Counted from the first letter of the stretch, positions 26,223-34,611 are shown. The stretch is 64,000 nucleotides of DNA from Streptomyces katrae (GCF_002028425.1 NZ_CP020042.1:6919560-6983559); one strand, 5' to 3'. Notes: a model not told the origin generated them from the letters alone. Numbers and translations are program-made.

Positions 26223-26617
26223 CACATGCCGCCCATCTGCATCGGGGCCAGCTGGGAGCCCTGGAGCTCGCGTACGGCGGCACGGGCCAGCGAGGTCGGG
26301 TCGGCGAAGGTCTCGTAGTGGTTGACCACGCTGATCCAGGTCCCGTCGGCGTTCTGCATGACGTGCAGCTCGCGGCCGTCTATCCGGACGCTGGGCGTTC
26401 CGGCGCCGCCGTGGTGGCCGCCGTGGTGTCCGCCGCCCGAGGCGGGCGATATCTGGATGCGCCGGCCCATGTACACCTCGTCGACCGTGCCGGCCGGGGT
26501 GGTGGCCGCGGCGCGGGAGTCGGTGGCGGCGGCGTGCGCGGTGGCGCCTGCGATGCCGAGGACGGTGAGAGCGCCGGCGGTGGTGCCCAGGGCCTGCCGG
26601 CGGGTGATCTTGTTCAT
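26222..26617 (-). CDS. melC1: tyrosinase cofactor MelC1, operon 2
   Basis: A 131-aa copper-transfer and export chaperone for the adjacent tyrosinase. The twin-arginine signal is [14 protein letters not shown], with processing after AHA near residue 29. Core motifs are [36 protein letters not shown] and [11 protein letters not shown] His/Gly-rich loop ([13 protein letters not shown], about 61-73) and a C-terminal MQMGGM tail are candidate copper-binding sites; the first is absent from the other MelC1 in the window. The stop overlaps the melC2 ATG. Confidence 0.93.
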   Translation of the reverse strand: MNKITRRQALGTTAGALTVLGIAGATAHAAATDSRAAATTPAGTVDEVYMGRRIQISPASGGGHHGGHHGGAGTPSVRIDGRELHVMQNADGTWISVVNHYETFADPTSLARAAVRELQGSQLAPMQMGGM

Positions 26618-26649
26618 GGCCGAAGAACTATCAGCGGCCGGAGGGCAGT

Positions 26650-26790
26650 TGGCCGGAATCCGGACATCGGCGGATAAGTTCTATGTAGAACAAATTAAAT
26701 GATCTTCCTGTCCGGATCGGCTCCAGTGATCCGGACGGGAAGATTGACGGCGGAAATGTCATCCGGCGGTAAGTTTTCCGGTCCGATGGT
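26650..26790. promoter_or_regulatory. divergent promoter region with clustered TCCGGA motifs and palindromes
   Basis: The 297-bp gap between melC1 and glutamate decarboxylase is AT-rich for this genome. It holds a 14-bp perfect palindrome GTTCTA-TG-TAGAAC (26678-26691). A 17-bp inverted repeat with one mismatch lies at 26702-26718 and 26728-26744 (ATCTTCCTGTCCGGATC and complement). TCCGGA occurs at 26659, 26711 and 26730, and the related TCCGG at 26762 and 26779. GGCGGATAAGTTCT and GGCGGTAAGTTTTC form an imperfect direct repeat. The cluster looks like operators for a dimeric regulator; which one is unknown. Confidence 0.5.
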
Positions 26791-26914
26791 ACGCATGTGG
26801 ACGGGGTCACGCTCTGGAGTCGGCCGGAAGCGGTGCCGGAATCCGCCATTCCCGATCAGTCCTCAAGCGCCCTTGAAGTCCTATTTGCAGCGACTCACGC
26901 CCTATAGTCCCGAT

Positions 26915-28306
26915 ATGGCTCTTCATCAGACGAAGGACACGCGCACCGAGGACACCGACACGGACGTCTTCGCGTCCGCCCTGAGCGGCCAGGTCCTCCC
27001 CAAGTACCGGATGCCCGAGGACCACGCGTCCTCCGAAGTGGTCTACTCGCTCCTGCGCAACGAGCTCCTGCTCGACGGCAACGCCGCCCAGAACCTCGCC
27101 ACCTTCTGCACCACCTGGTCGGACGACGGCGTGCACCGGCTGATGAACGAGTGCCTCGACAAGAACATGATCGACAAGGACGAGTACCCGCAGACCGCCG
27201 AGATCGAGGCCCGCTGCGTCAACATCCTGGCCGACCTCTGGAACGCCCCGGCCGGCACCACCGGCACCGGCTGCTCCACCACCGGCTCCAGCGAGGCCGC
27301 CATGCTCGGCGGACTCGCCCTCAAATGGCGCTGGCGGGCCCGCCGCAAGGCCGAGGGCGAACCCGCGGACCGCCCCAACCTGGTCTGCGGGCCGGTCCAG
27401 ATCTGCTGGGAGAAGTTCGCCCGCTATTTCGACGTCGAACTCCGCCAGGTCCCCCTGGAACCCGGCGCCACCGGCCTGCGACCCCACCAGCTCGCCGCCC
27501 ACGTGGACGAGAACACCATCGGCGTCGTCGCCATCCTCGGCGTCACCTACACCTGCGACTACGAACCCGTCGCCGAGCTCGCCGCCGCCCTCGACCGGAT
27601 CCAGGAGGAGCACGGCTGGGACGTCCCCGTCCACGTCGACGCCGCCAGCGGGGGCTTCGTCGCCCCCTTCCTCCACCCCGACGTGGTCTGGGACTTCCGG
27701 CTGCCGCGCGTGGCCTCGGTCAACACCTCCGGCCACAAGTACGGGCTCGCGCCGCTGGGCGTCGGCTGGATCGTGTGGCGCACCGCCGACCTGCTCCCCG
27801 CCGAGCTGGTCTTCGACGTGGACTACCTCGGCGGCGACATGCCCACCTTCGCCCTCAACTTCTCCCGCCCCGGCGGCGAGGTCATCGCCCAGTACTACCT
27901 CTTCCTGCGCCTGGGCCGGGCCGGCTACCGCCGTGTCCAGCAGGCCTGCGCCGACACGGCGCAGTACCTGGCCGGCGAGATCGCCGGGCTGGGCCCCTTC
28001 ACCCTGCTCTACGACGGCCGGGGCGCCCTGCCCGCCGTCTCCTACACCCTCGCCGATCCGGGCGGGGCCGGGTTCAGCCTCTACGACCTCTCCGACCGGC
28101 TGCGGATGCGCGGCTGGCAGGTGCCCTCGTACCCGCTCCCCGCCGACCGCGAGGAGACCGTCATCCAGCGCGTCCTGATCCGGCACGGGGTGACCCGCGA
28201 CCAGATCGCCCTGCTGGTCGAGGACATCCGCCGGGCCGTGGCCCACCTGCGCGCGGTCCCGCAGCTCACCCCGGCCACCCCCAGCCGCTCGGGCTTCCAC
28301 CACTGA
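26915..28306 (+). CDS. glutamate decarboxylase (PLP-dependent)
   Basis: A 463-aa group-II PLP decarboxylase that converts glutamate to GABA and CO2, usually for acid resistance. The N-terminal DVFASALSGQVLPKYRMPE and TTGSSEAAMLGGLALKW match bacterial GadA/GadB. VHVDAASGGF contacts the cofactor, the Schiff-base lysine is Lys275 in NTSGHKYG, and the C-terminus ends SGFHH like other GAD proteins. No good ribosome binding site precedes the ATG, while TATAGT at 26903-26908 lies 7 bases upstream, so the mRNA may be leaderless (inference). No glutamate/GABA antiporter gene is adjacent. Confidence 0.93.
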   Translation: MALHQTKDTRTEDTDTDVFASALSGQVLPKYRMPEDHASSEVVYSLLRNELLLDGNAAQNLATFCTTWSDDGVHRLMNECLDKNMIDKDEYPQTAEIEARCVNILADLWNAPAGTTGTGCSTTGSSEAAMLGGLALKWRWRARRKAEGEPADRPNLVCGPVQICWEKFARYFDVELRQVPLEPGATGLRPHQLAAHVDENTIGVVAILGVTYTCDYEPVAELAAALDRIQEEHGWDVPVHVDAASGGFVAPFLHPDVVWDFRLPRVASVNTSGHKYGLAPLGVGWIVWRTADLLPAELVFDVDYLGGDMPTFALNFSRPGGEVIAQYYLFLRLGRAGYRRVQQACADTAQYLAGEIAGLGPFTLLYDGRGALPAVSYTLADPGGAGFSLYDLSDRLRMRGWQVPSYPLPADREETVIQRVLIRHGVTRDQIALLVEDIRRAVAHLRAVPQLTPATPSRSGFHH

Positions 28307-28321
28307 CCCGGCCGCGCCCCC

Positions 28322-30778
28322 TCAGCCCGACGAGGCCTGCCAGCGCATCCCCAGGGCCGTCAGCGCGGCCACCCGCTCCGGCGCCAGGCGCGCCGCCCGG
28401 GAGCGCTGGTTGGCGATCCACGAGCCCAGCCGCAGCTCCTGCCCGCCCACCCGCTCCACATGGGGCCGCGGCACCCGCAGGTGTCCCTCGCGGGCGTGGA
28501 AGCGGCGGGCCGCCTCCAGGTGCGCGGCCCAGGCCTCGGCGTGGCTGAGCCGCGGCGGCGGCCGTTCCTCCTCCGCGGCCGGGGCCAGCCCCAGTGTGTG
28601 CTCCAGCAGCCACCGCTGCGCAAAGGCAAGCCGCTCCCAGCCCAGCCGCTGGGCCCGCACCCACAGCCCCAGGTCCTCGCCCTGCACCACCACCTGCCCC
28701 GGTCCGGACGGAACGGTGCCGCCCGCGTCCAGATGGGCCCGGGTCAGCTGGAAGCCGCGCTGCCAGCCGATGTCCCAGGCCGGACACCAGGCCGGGTCGA
28801 TGGCCTCCAGCGCGTCCCGGCGCTCCTGCGAGAGCGCGCCCGGGCCCTCGCGGCGCGCGGCGGCCCGGTTGTTCTTCATCCACACCCCGACCGGCACCCC
28901 GTGCCAGGTGGCGTCCACCGGCGGCAGCAGGTGCCCGTGCTCCGCAGCCCAGGCACGGGCCGCCGCGAGCCCTTCCTCGAAGGCCACGTCGAAATGGCTC
29001 CACACCATGCCGAGTTCGTCCAGCTCCCGCATCCGCTCCCGCCCCAGCGCGCCGCGCCGGTAGGTGCGCCGCGCGTCCGCGATCCACTGGCCGAGCGGGA
29101 ACCCCGCCAGGGCGGACGGCCACTCCTCCCGGTCCGCCGGAACCCTGAACGCGAACGGCACCTTCAGGTCCCCGGCCGTCGCCGCGTAGACCCGGGCCGC
29201 CTCCGCCCCGCGCCGCCACCGGGTGTGCTCGGGGTTGAGCACCCGCAGCCGGATGAAGGCCGCCAGCAGCGCAGGATCGCGCGGCGTGGAAAAGCTCAGC
29301 AGGGCCCGCGCCCCCGCACCGGGCCCGGCCGAGGTCTCGGCCGCCGCCGGGGCCTTCGCCGCCGCGCTCGGGGCCTGCGGCTGGGCCAGGGCCTCCACCA
29401 GCCGGGAATCGTGCGCCCGCAGGGCCTCCAGGAGCCGTGCGAGGTCCCCGTACGCCCGCGAGGTCAGCATCGACTCCGGCGACTCGCCCGGCCCCAGCAG
29501 CACGGGCACCACCAGCGAGGCCACCTTGCCCTCACCCGGCCGGATCCGCAGCGCCCGCCCGACCGCCTGCACCAGATCCGGCATGGAACCGCGGACGTCC
29601 GCCCAGAAGACGGAGTCGCACTCCTTGGTGTCCACCCCCTCGCCGAGCACCCGGACGCTGCCGAGGAAGGCCTTGTCCGCCACCCGGTCCGCGGCGAACG
29701 CGTCCAGCACCCGCCGCCGGTGCGCCGCCGTGTGCTGCCCGCACAGCCAGTCCGCCCACACCGTCCGCGGGTACACCGGCCGCGGGCTCCGGCTCGCCGC
29801 CCGCATCCGCGCCGCGACCGCCGGCAGCCCCGCGGCGAAGGCCTCCGCCTCCTTCGTCAGGTGGTGGAACACCAGCGTCCGCCGGAAGCCCTGGTCCGCC
29901 GCGGCCTTCACCAGCGCCGCCTGGAGCGCCGCGAGCCGCATCCCGCGCACCCGGTCCGACCGCCCGTCCGCCCCCAGCAGCACGGCCGACTGGAACCCGG
30001 GATCGCTGACGTCCACGCACACCACCCGGTACGGGGCGCAGATGCCCCGGTCGATGGCCTCGGACAGCGACAGGGTGTGGCAGCGGGAGCCGAACGGCCC
30101 CTCGGGATCGTCCTCCATCGAGGCGACCAGCTCGCCCCGCCCCCGCGGCTCCCGGCCGCCGCCCTGCTCCTCTTCCTCCTCGTCGGCCTCTTCGCCGTCG
30201 CGCCACACCCGGGGCGTGGCGGTCATGTACAGCCGGCGCAGGGAGGGGATCCGCGCGTTGTCGTGCACCACCGCCCAGGGCTTGCCGATCCGGCCCGAGG
30301 TCCGGTGCGCCTCGTCCACCACGACCAGGTCCCAGGACGGCAGCCCGGCCAGGTGCGCCCGCTCGATGGTGCCCAGGCCCAGCGAGGCGTACGTGGCGAA
30401 CACCGTCACCCGCTCCAGCGGCCGGGCGCTCCAGCGGGCCAGGACGCGCGGATCGGTGGTGGTGGGCACCCCCACGTCCTCGCCGCGCAGCGAGCACACC
30501 GCCAGTGCCCGCCCGGTGCGGCCGCCCTCCCGCCAGGCGGCGACGGTCTGCACGAGCAGGTCGAGGGAGGGCACCAGGACCAGGACCCGGCCGGCCCGCA
30601 GCTCCTCGGAGGAGCGCACGGCTACCAGGGACTTCCCGGACCCGGTGGCCATGATCACCTGGGTCCGCAGCCCCTGCGCGGGCACCCGGCCGTCGGCGGG
30701 CAGCTGGAGGGCGCGCACGACGGCGTCGACTGCCTCGCGCTGATGGGGCCGCAGCTCCTTCCTCGGCACGCACCTCAC
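28322..30778 (-). CDS. DEAD/DEAH box helicase with helicase-associated (HA) repeats
   Basis: A protein of about 818 aa. A superfamily-2 ATPase core begins at LRPHQREAV, with Walker A MATGSGKS (43-50), DEAH box VVVDEAHRTSG, motif III TATPRVW and motif VI QAVGRALRIRPG; an acidic insert (EEADEEEEEQ) lies between. After a Pro/Ala linker come about four HA-type repeats, with repeated W-x-x-x-x-x-A and LGQWIADARR, VGVWMKNNRA, LGLWVRAQRL and LGSWIANQRS, each followed by a basic helix. Such proteins occur widely in Streptomyces and on their linear replicons; the role is unproven (DNA repair, telomere or defence). The start is uncertain: GTG at 30778 or 30769. Confidence 0.85.
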   Translation of the reverse strand: MRCVPRKELRPHQREAVDAVVRALQLPADGRVPAQGLRTQVIMATGSGKSLVAVRSSEELRAGRVLVLVPSLDLLVQTVAAWREGGRTGRALAVCSLRGEDVGVPTTTDPRVLARWSARPLERVTVFATYASLGLGTIERAHLAGLPSWDLVVVDEAHRTSGRIGKPWAVVHDNARIPSLRRLYMTATPRVWRDGEEADEEEEEQGGGREPRGRGELVASMEDDPEGPFGSRCHTLSLSEAIDRGICAPYRVVCVDVSDPGFQSAVLLGADGRSDRVRGMRLAALQAALVKAAADQGFRRTLVFHHLTKEAEAFAAGLPAVAARMRAASRSPRPVYPRTVWADWLCGQHTAAHRRRVLDAFAADRVADKAFLGSVRVLGEGVDTKECDSVFWADVRGSMPDLVQAVGRALRIRPGEGKVASLVVPVLLGPGESPESMLTSRAYGDLARLLEALRAHDSRLVEALAQPQAPSAAAKAPAAAETSAGPGAGARALLSFSTPRDPALLAAFIRLRVLNPEHTRWRRGAEAARVYAATAGDLKVPFAFRVPADREEWPSALAGFPLGQWIADARRTYRRGALGRERMRELDELGMVWSHFDVAFEEGLAAARAWAAEHGHLLPPVDATWHGVPVGVWMKNNRAAARREGPGALSQERRDALEAIDPAWCPAWDIGWQRGFQLTRAHLDAGGTVPSGPGQVVVQGEDLGLWVRAQRLGWERLAFAQRWLLEHTLGLAPAAEEERPPPRLSHAEAWAAHLEAARRFHAREGHLRVPRPHVERVGGQELRLGSWIANQRSRAARLAPERVAALTALGMRWQASSG

Positions 30779-30866
30779 CCCGCCCGCTCGCTGATCTGCT
30801 CCTCGGCCTCCAGGCTCTATCTTGCCTGCATTCTGAGTCAAAGAGGAGGATGTGGGACGGGACCCC

Positions 30867-32537
30867 TCAGCCGCGCGCGCCGAAGTTCTGCGTCCACCAC
30901 GGGCCGCCGGCCCCCGGGTGCATGCCGACACCGATGTCCTTGAAGGAGCAGTTGAGGATGTTCGCCCGGTGGCCCGGGCTCTTCATCCACGAGTCCATCA
31001 CGTCCTGCGCCGTCTGCTGCCCCCTGGCGATGTTCTCGCCGTAGGTGGACCAGCGGTACCCGGCGGCCGTCGTCCGGTCGCCCGGGTCCGCGCCGTCGGG
31101 GTTGGTGTGGTCGAAGAAGCCCCGCCGCGCCATGTCGTCGGAGTGGCCCTGCGCGGCCCTGTCCAGCTGCGCGTCCTCCTTGACCGGACCGCAGCCGGCC
31201 GCCGCGCGCTCGGAGTTGACCAGGGCGATCACCTGCCCGACCACCCCCGCCGGGGCGGGCGCGGGCGCGGGCGGCGCGGGCTTGGGCGGGTTGCTGCGGG
31301 TCGGCCCGGGCGCCGGGGCCGAGGACTTCGGGCTGCCCTCGGACGGCGACGGCGAGGCCGAGGGGGAGGGCGAGGCCGAGGGGGAGGGCGAGGCCGAACC
31401 GGAAGGCGAGGCCGAAGGGGAGCCGGAGGGCTGCGCGGAGGCCGTGTCGGGCGCGGAGAGCGCGGCCAGGGGCGAGGCGGAGGTCGCACCGCCCGCCTCG
31501 ACGCCCTTCTCGCCGGGCGTCGTCGTCAGGTAGACCAGACCGCCGCCCGCCACGCACGCGGCGATCACCGCCCCGCCGATCGCCCGGCGGCGGTTCTGAC
31601 GCCGCTTGCGCTGCGCCCCCCGGCCGCCGGACGGGTCACCCGCACCGGTGTCCCCGCCCTTGCGCCGGGCCGCCCTGCCCGGACCGGACACCACCGGGTT
31701 CAGCTGCGTCGCCGCGTCGGCGAAGGCCACCGGGGCGGCGTTCGCCGTCACCGCGGCACGTACGCCCGTCATGAGCGCCGCCGCCACCGGGACCAGCGCC
31801 AGCCCGGCCAGCAGCCCCTCCGCCGGCATCAGACCGTTCCACAGCCCGGAGCAGCGCAGGCACTCCCGGGCGTGCCGGGCGATGCGCTTGCGCCACAGCG
31901 GCGAGGGCCGGCCGTCCCAGGTGCCCGTCATCGCCCGTATCTGCTCACACGGCGGCTGCGCCTCCAGGGCCCGCTCCACCACCCGCGCCGATTCCAGCTG
32001 TGCCTTCATCCGCTGCACCCGCACCGCCGTGTGCTGCGGGGTCAGCTCCAGGGCCGCCGCCACGTCGGCCCGGGTCAGCTCACCGGCGCACTCCAGCCAC
32101 CACAGCGACAGCAGCGCCCGGTCGTCGGGCTCCAGCCAGCGCGTGGCGCGGGCCGTCTCCCGGCGCTGCCCCGACAGCTGGAGCCTGACCACCGTCAGGT
32201 CGGCGAAGTCGGCGCCGGGGTCGGCGATGTCCTGGGCCGCTTCCAGACCACTGGCGCCCGGGACGCCACTGCGGGACTGCCAGTGCGCCCGTATGCGGTT
32301 CATGGCGATGGCCACCAGCCAGGACCGGAAGTTCTCGTCCGCACGCAGGGTGCCCAGGCCGTCGAGCGCCCGCAGCATGGTGTCCTGCACCACGTCGTCC
32401 ACGTCCACGGAACCGTTCAGGGCCCGGCCGACGATGTTGTAGACGAGCGGCAGGTGGACGCCGACCAGCTCGTCCTGCGCACGGGGGTCGCCCGCGCGGG
32501 CCGCTGCCACCAGCTCTGCCGTGTGCTGTGTACTCAT
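30867..32537 (-). CDS. ECF-type sigma factor fused to a zinc-binding, transmembrane and extracellular CAP domain
   Basis: A 556-aa single polypeptide. Residues 1-90 are sigma region 2 (DVDDVVQDTMLRAL, FRSWLVAIAMNRIRAHW) and 130-185 are region 4 (VAAALELTPQHTAVRVQRMK). His222-x3-Cys226-x2-Cys229 resembles the ZAS motif of anti-sigma factors. A basic stretch (KRRQNRRR) precedes a TM helix at about 319-337, then a Pro/Ser-repeat linker (about 365-430). A CAP/SCP domain of the YkwD type (431-556) has GHSDDMARRGFFDH, GENIARG and SPGHRANILN. Basic residues before the TM place the sigma part inside and CAP outside. It may work as a membrane-tethered regulator released by cleavage (inference). Confidence 0.88.
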   Translation of the reverse strand: MSTQHTAELVAAARAGDPRAQDELVGVHLPLVYNIVGRALNGSVDVDDVVQDTMLRALDGLGTLRADENFRSWLVAIAMNRIRAHWQSRSGVPGASGLEAAQDIADPGADFADLTVVRLQLSGQRRETARATRWLEPDDRALLSLWWLECAGELTRADVAAALELTPQHTAVRVQRMKAQLESARVVERALEAQPPCEQIRAMTGTWDGRPSPLWRKRIARHARECLRCSGLWNGLMPAEGLLAGLALVPVAAALMTGVRAAVTANAAPVAFADAATQLNPVVSGPGRAARRKGGDTGAGDPSGGRGAQRKRRQNRRRAIGGAVIAACVAGGGLVYLTTTPGEKGVEAGGATSASPLAALSAPDTASAQPSGSPSASPSGSASPSPSASPSPSASPSPSEGSPKSSAPAPGPTRSNPPKPAPPAPAPAPAGVVGQVIALVNSERAAAGCGPVKEDAQLDRAAQGHSDDMARRGFFDHTNPDGADPGDRTTAAGYRWSTYGENIARGQQTAQDVMDSWMKSPGHRANILNCSFKDIGVGMHPGAGGPWWTQNFGARG

Positions 32538-32613
32538 GTGAACTTCCCTGTCCGTACCGGCGGTCGATGATGTCCGACAACTGGGAGACCGTCGAGAGGG
32601 ACCCCGATAACAC

Positions 32614-32639
32614 TTATCCGGAAGAACTTTTTATCCGGA
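32614..32639. promoter_or_regulatory. tandem TTATCCGGA repeats upstream of the sigma-CAP gene
   Basis: TTATCCGGA occurs at 32614-32622 and again at 32631-32639, 17 bp apart, in the 209-bp gap between the sigma-CAP gene and the divergent KDPG aldolase gene. Each copy contains the TCCGGA palindrome. The sites are about 77-102 bp upstream of the sigma-CAP start, so they may be activator or repressor sites for it. Confidence 0.4.
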
Positions 32640-32677
32640 GGAGGATCTCCGGCGCCAGCCGGGCCCCGGATGTGTAA

Positions 32678-32687
32678 GGTCTGGACC
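32678..32687. promoter_or_regulatory. GGTC-N2-GACC palindrome upstream of the KDPG aldolase operon (GntR/DasR-like)
   Basis: GGTC-TG-GACC within AAGGTCTGGACCAAT resembles the DasR/GntR site (TGGTCTAGACCA), with 10 of 12 positions alike. It lies 60 bp before the GTG start of the aldolase gene. A GntR-type regulator of sugar catabolism is plausible; no regulator gene is adjacent. Confidence 0.4.
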
Positions 32688-32746
32688 AATAAATCCCCGT
32701 GCACGATGCCGAGTTCCCTGCGGGGAACGTCCGGGAGGGCCCGCCC

Positions 32747-33508
32747 GTGTCCCTGCGTCCGTACGAAGTCATAGCCGCCCAGCGCCTGCTCCCGGTGCTG
32801 CGCAGCGGCGGCGCCGACGAGGCCGTCCGCACCACGCGGACCCTGCTCGCCGCCGGCTGTCGCGCCGTGGAGCTCACCACCTCCATACCCGGCTGGCCCG
32901 GGGCCGTCGCCCGCGCCGCCGCCCTCCGCGACGCGCTGGGCCGCCCGGCGCTCATCGGCGTGGGCACCGTCACCACCGCGGCCGACGCCGAGGCGGCCCT
33001 CGACGCCGGGGCGGGCTTCCTGGTCTCCCCGTACCCCGCCCCCGAGGTCCGCGAGACCGCCGCGCGGCGCGGGGCGGCCTTCGTGGAGGGCGGCTACACC
33101 CCCGGCGAGATCGCCGCCGCCGTCCGCCGCTCGGGCGCCGCGAAGGTCTTCCCGGCCCACGTGGGAGGCCCGGAGTTCCTCCGCTCCCTGCGCGCCGTCC
33201 TCCCCGGCGCCCTGCTGATCCCGACCGGCGGCATCGCACCGGGCGAGGTCCGCACCTGGCTCGCGGCGGGCGCGACGGCCGTCGGCATCGGCGGCGGCCT
33301 GCCGACGGACCCGGCCGAACTGGCGGCCCTGTTCGCCTCCCTGGCGGCGTACCCGGCCGGGCCGGGCGCCCGGCGGGCCTCCGCGCACGCTGCCAGCCGG
33401 GCCGTACCGCCCGAGGGGGCCTCCGTACTGTCCGGGGGACCGGCCGGGCCGGGCGCGGAGCTGTCCGTTCCGGTCGAGGGGCCGGCCGGCCCGGGCGGGG
33501 AAGGGTAG
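32747..33508 (+). CDS. eda: 2-dehydro-3-deoxy-phosphogluconate aldolase (KDPG aldolase)
   Basis: A class-I aldolase of 253 aa that splits KDPG into pyruvate and glyceraldehyde-3-phosphate. Glu42 in AVELTTS and the Schiff-base Lys133 in AAKVFPAHVGG are present, followed by LLIPTGGI and the phosphate-binding GATAVGIGGGL. The core ends near residue 205, and a 48-residue Gly/Pro/Ala tail is unusual for the family. The GTG at 32747 is chosen because GGGAGG lies 8 bases upstream and homology begins at LRPYEVI; an earlier GTG at 32699 is possible. The kinase gene begins 2 bp downstream, so both act together in the last steps of uronate or gluconate breakdown. Confidence 0.88.
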   Translation: MSLRPYEVIAAQRLLPVLRSGGADEAVRTTRTLLAAGCRAVELTTSIPGWPGAVARAAALRDALGRPALIGVGTVTTAADAEAALDAGAGFLVSPYPAPEVRETAARRGAAFVEGGYTPGEIAAAVRRSGAAKVFPAHVGGPEFLRSLRAVLPGALLIPTGGIAPGEVRTWLAAGATAVGIGGGLPTDPAELAALFASLAAYPAGPGARRASAHAASRAVPPEGASVLSGGPAGPGAELSVPVEGPAGPGGEG

Positions 33509-33510
33509 TC

Positions 33511-34611
33511 GTGGCCGCTTCCCCGGACGCCGGGCCGTACGACGTCCTCGTGCTCGGCGAGGTGCTCGTCGAGGTCCATGCCGAAGCCCCGCTGCGCGAG
33601 GCCGCCGACGGGACCGCCGCCCGGATCTCCTACTCCGGCGACGCCCTCAACGCCGCCGCTGCCGCAGCGGCGGCCGGAGCGCGCACCGCCCTGCTCGCGG
33701 TCGTCGGGGAGGACGAGCTGAGCGTTCCGCTGCTGCGCCGGGCCGCCGAGGTGGGCGTGGACGTCTCCCACGTCCACCGCGCCCCGTACCCCAACGGCGC
33801 CTACCTGCTCAGCGCGGACACCGACGGGGAGCGCGAGTTCGTCTACTGGCGCACCCGCAGCGCCGGGTCCACCCTCTCCCCGTCCCATGTCGAGGCCTGG
33901 CAGGGGCTGTTGACCGGCGCCGGGGCGCTCATCACCGGCGGGATCGCCGGTGCGCTCTCCCCGGCCAGCCGCGAGGCGGTGCTCGCCGCCGCCCGGACCG
34001 TCCACGGGGCCGGCGGCCACGTCACGTACGACCCCAACTTCCGCCCCCGGCTGACCGGACGCGGCGAGGCCCGCTCCCTGCTGGCGGCGGTGGCCCCGCT
34101 GACCGGGCTGCTCAAGGCCTCCTGCCCCGCCGACTCCCTCGCCCTCGTCGACACCGCCGACCCCCGCACGGCCGCCGCGCGCTACCGGGAGCTGGGCGCC
34201 CGCGCCGTCGCGGTCACCGCCGGGGCAGGCCGGCTGCTCCTGGACGAGGGCGCCCGCGCGGCGTACCACCCCGTCCCGGTGAACCCCGCTCCCGTCGACG
34301 CCACCGGCGCCGGGGACTGCTTCACCGGCACCGTCACCGCCCGGCTCGCCCTCGGGGACCCCCTCGCGGAGGCGGTGGCCCACGGCGTCGCGGCGGCCTC
34401 CCTGTCGGTGTCGGGGCGCGGGGGCACCGGCAGGGTCCCCTCCTTCGCGCAGACGGCGGCGCTGGCCGCGACGCTCCCGCCGCCTACTCCCCTCCCGCCC
34501 GGGCCTCCCCTTCCGCCCACACCTCCTCTTCCGCCCAGGCCTCCGCTTCCTCCCGCAGCTTCTCCTCCAGGCTCTTCTCCGCCGGCCGCGCGTACGGGAG
34601 CGGATCGGTGA
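33511..34611 (+). CDS. PfkB family carbohydrate kinase, probable 2-keto-3-deoxygluconate kinase
   Basis: A 366-aa ribokinase-fold enzyme. It starts with VLVLGEVLVEVHAE and has SGDALNAAAAAAAAG, TYDPNFRP, VTAGAGRLLL and the catalytic anion-hole motif DATGAGDCFTG. Pairing with KDPG aldolase (stop and GTG start separated by 2 bp) suggests phosphorylation of KDG to KDPG. The catalytic core ends near residue 320. The last 45 residues are a repetitive Pro tail (PPLPPTPPLPPRPPLPP) that exists only where the gene runs 128 bp into the convergent serpin gene. The substrate is inferred from the neighbour. Confidence 0.87.
   Translation: MAASPDAGPYDVLVLGEVLVEVHAEAPLREAADGTAARISYSGDALNAAAAAAAAGARTALLAVVGEDELSVPLLRRAAEVGVDVSHVHRAPYPNGAYLLSADTDGEREFVYWRTRSAGSTLSPSHVEAWQGLLTGAGALITGGIAGALSPASREAVLAAARTVHGAGGHVTYDPNFRPRLTGRGEARSLLAAVAPLTGLLKASCPADSLALVDTADPRTAAARYRELGARAVAVTAGAGRLLLDEGARAAYHPVPVNPAPVDATGAGDCFTGTVTARLALGDPLAEAVAHGVAAASLSVSGRGGTGRVPSFAQTAALAATLPPPTPLPPGPPLPPTPPLPPRPPLPPAASPPGSSPPAARTGADR

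Noticed and set aside
31320..31440. Repeat array in the sigma-CAP gene as a possible CRISPR or minisatellite
   Set aside because: It is a coding Pro/Ser linker with a 6-bp period (PS codons), inside an intact frame, with no spacers.
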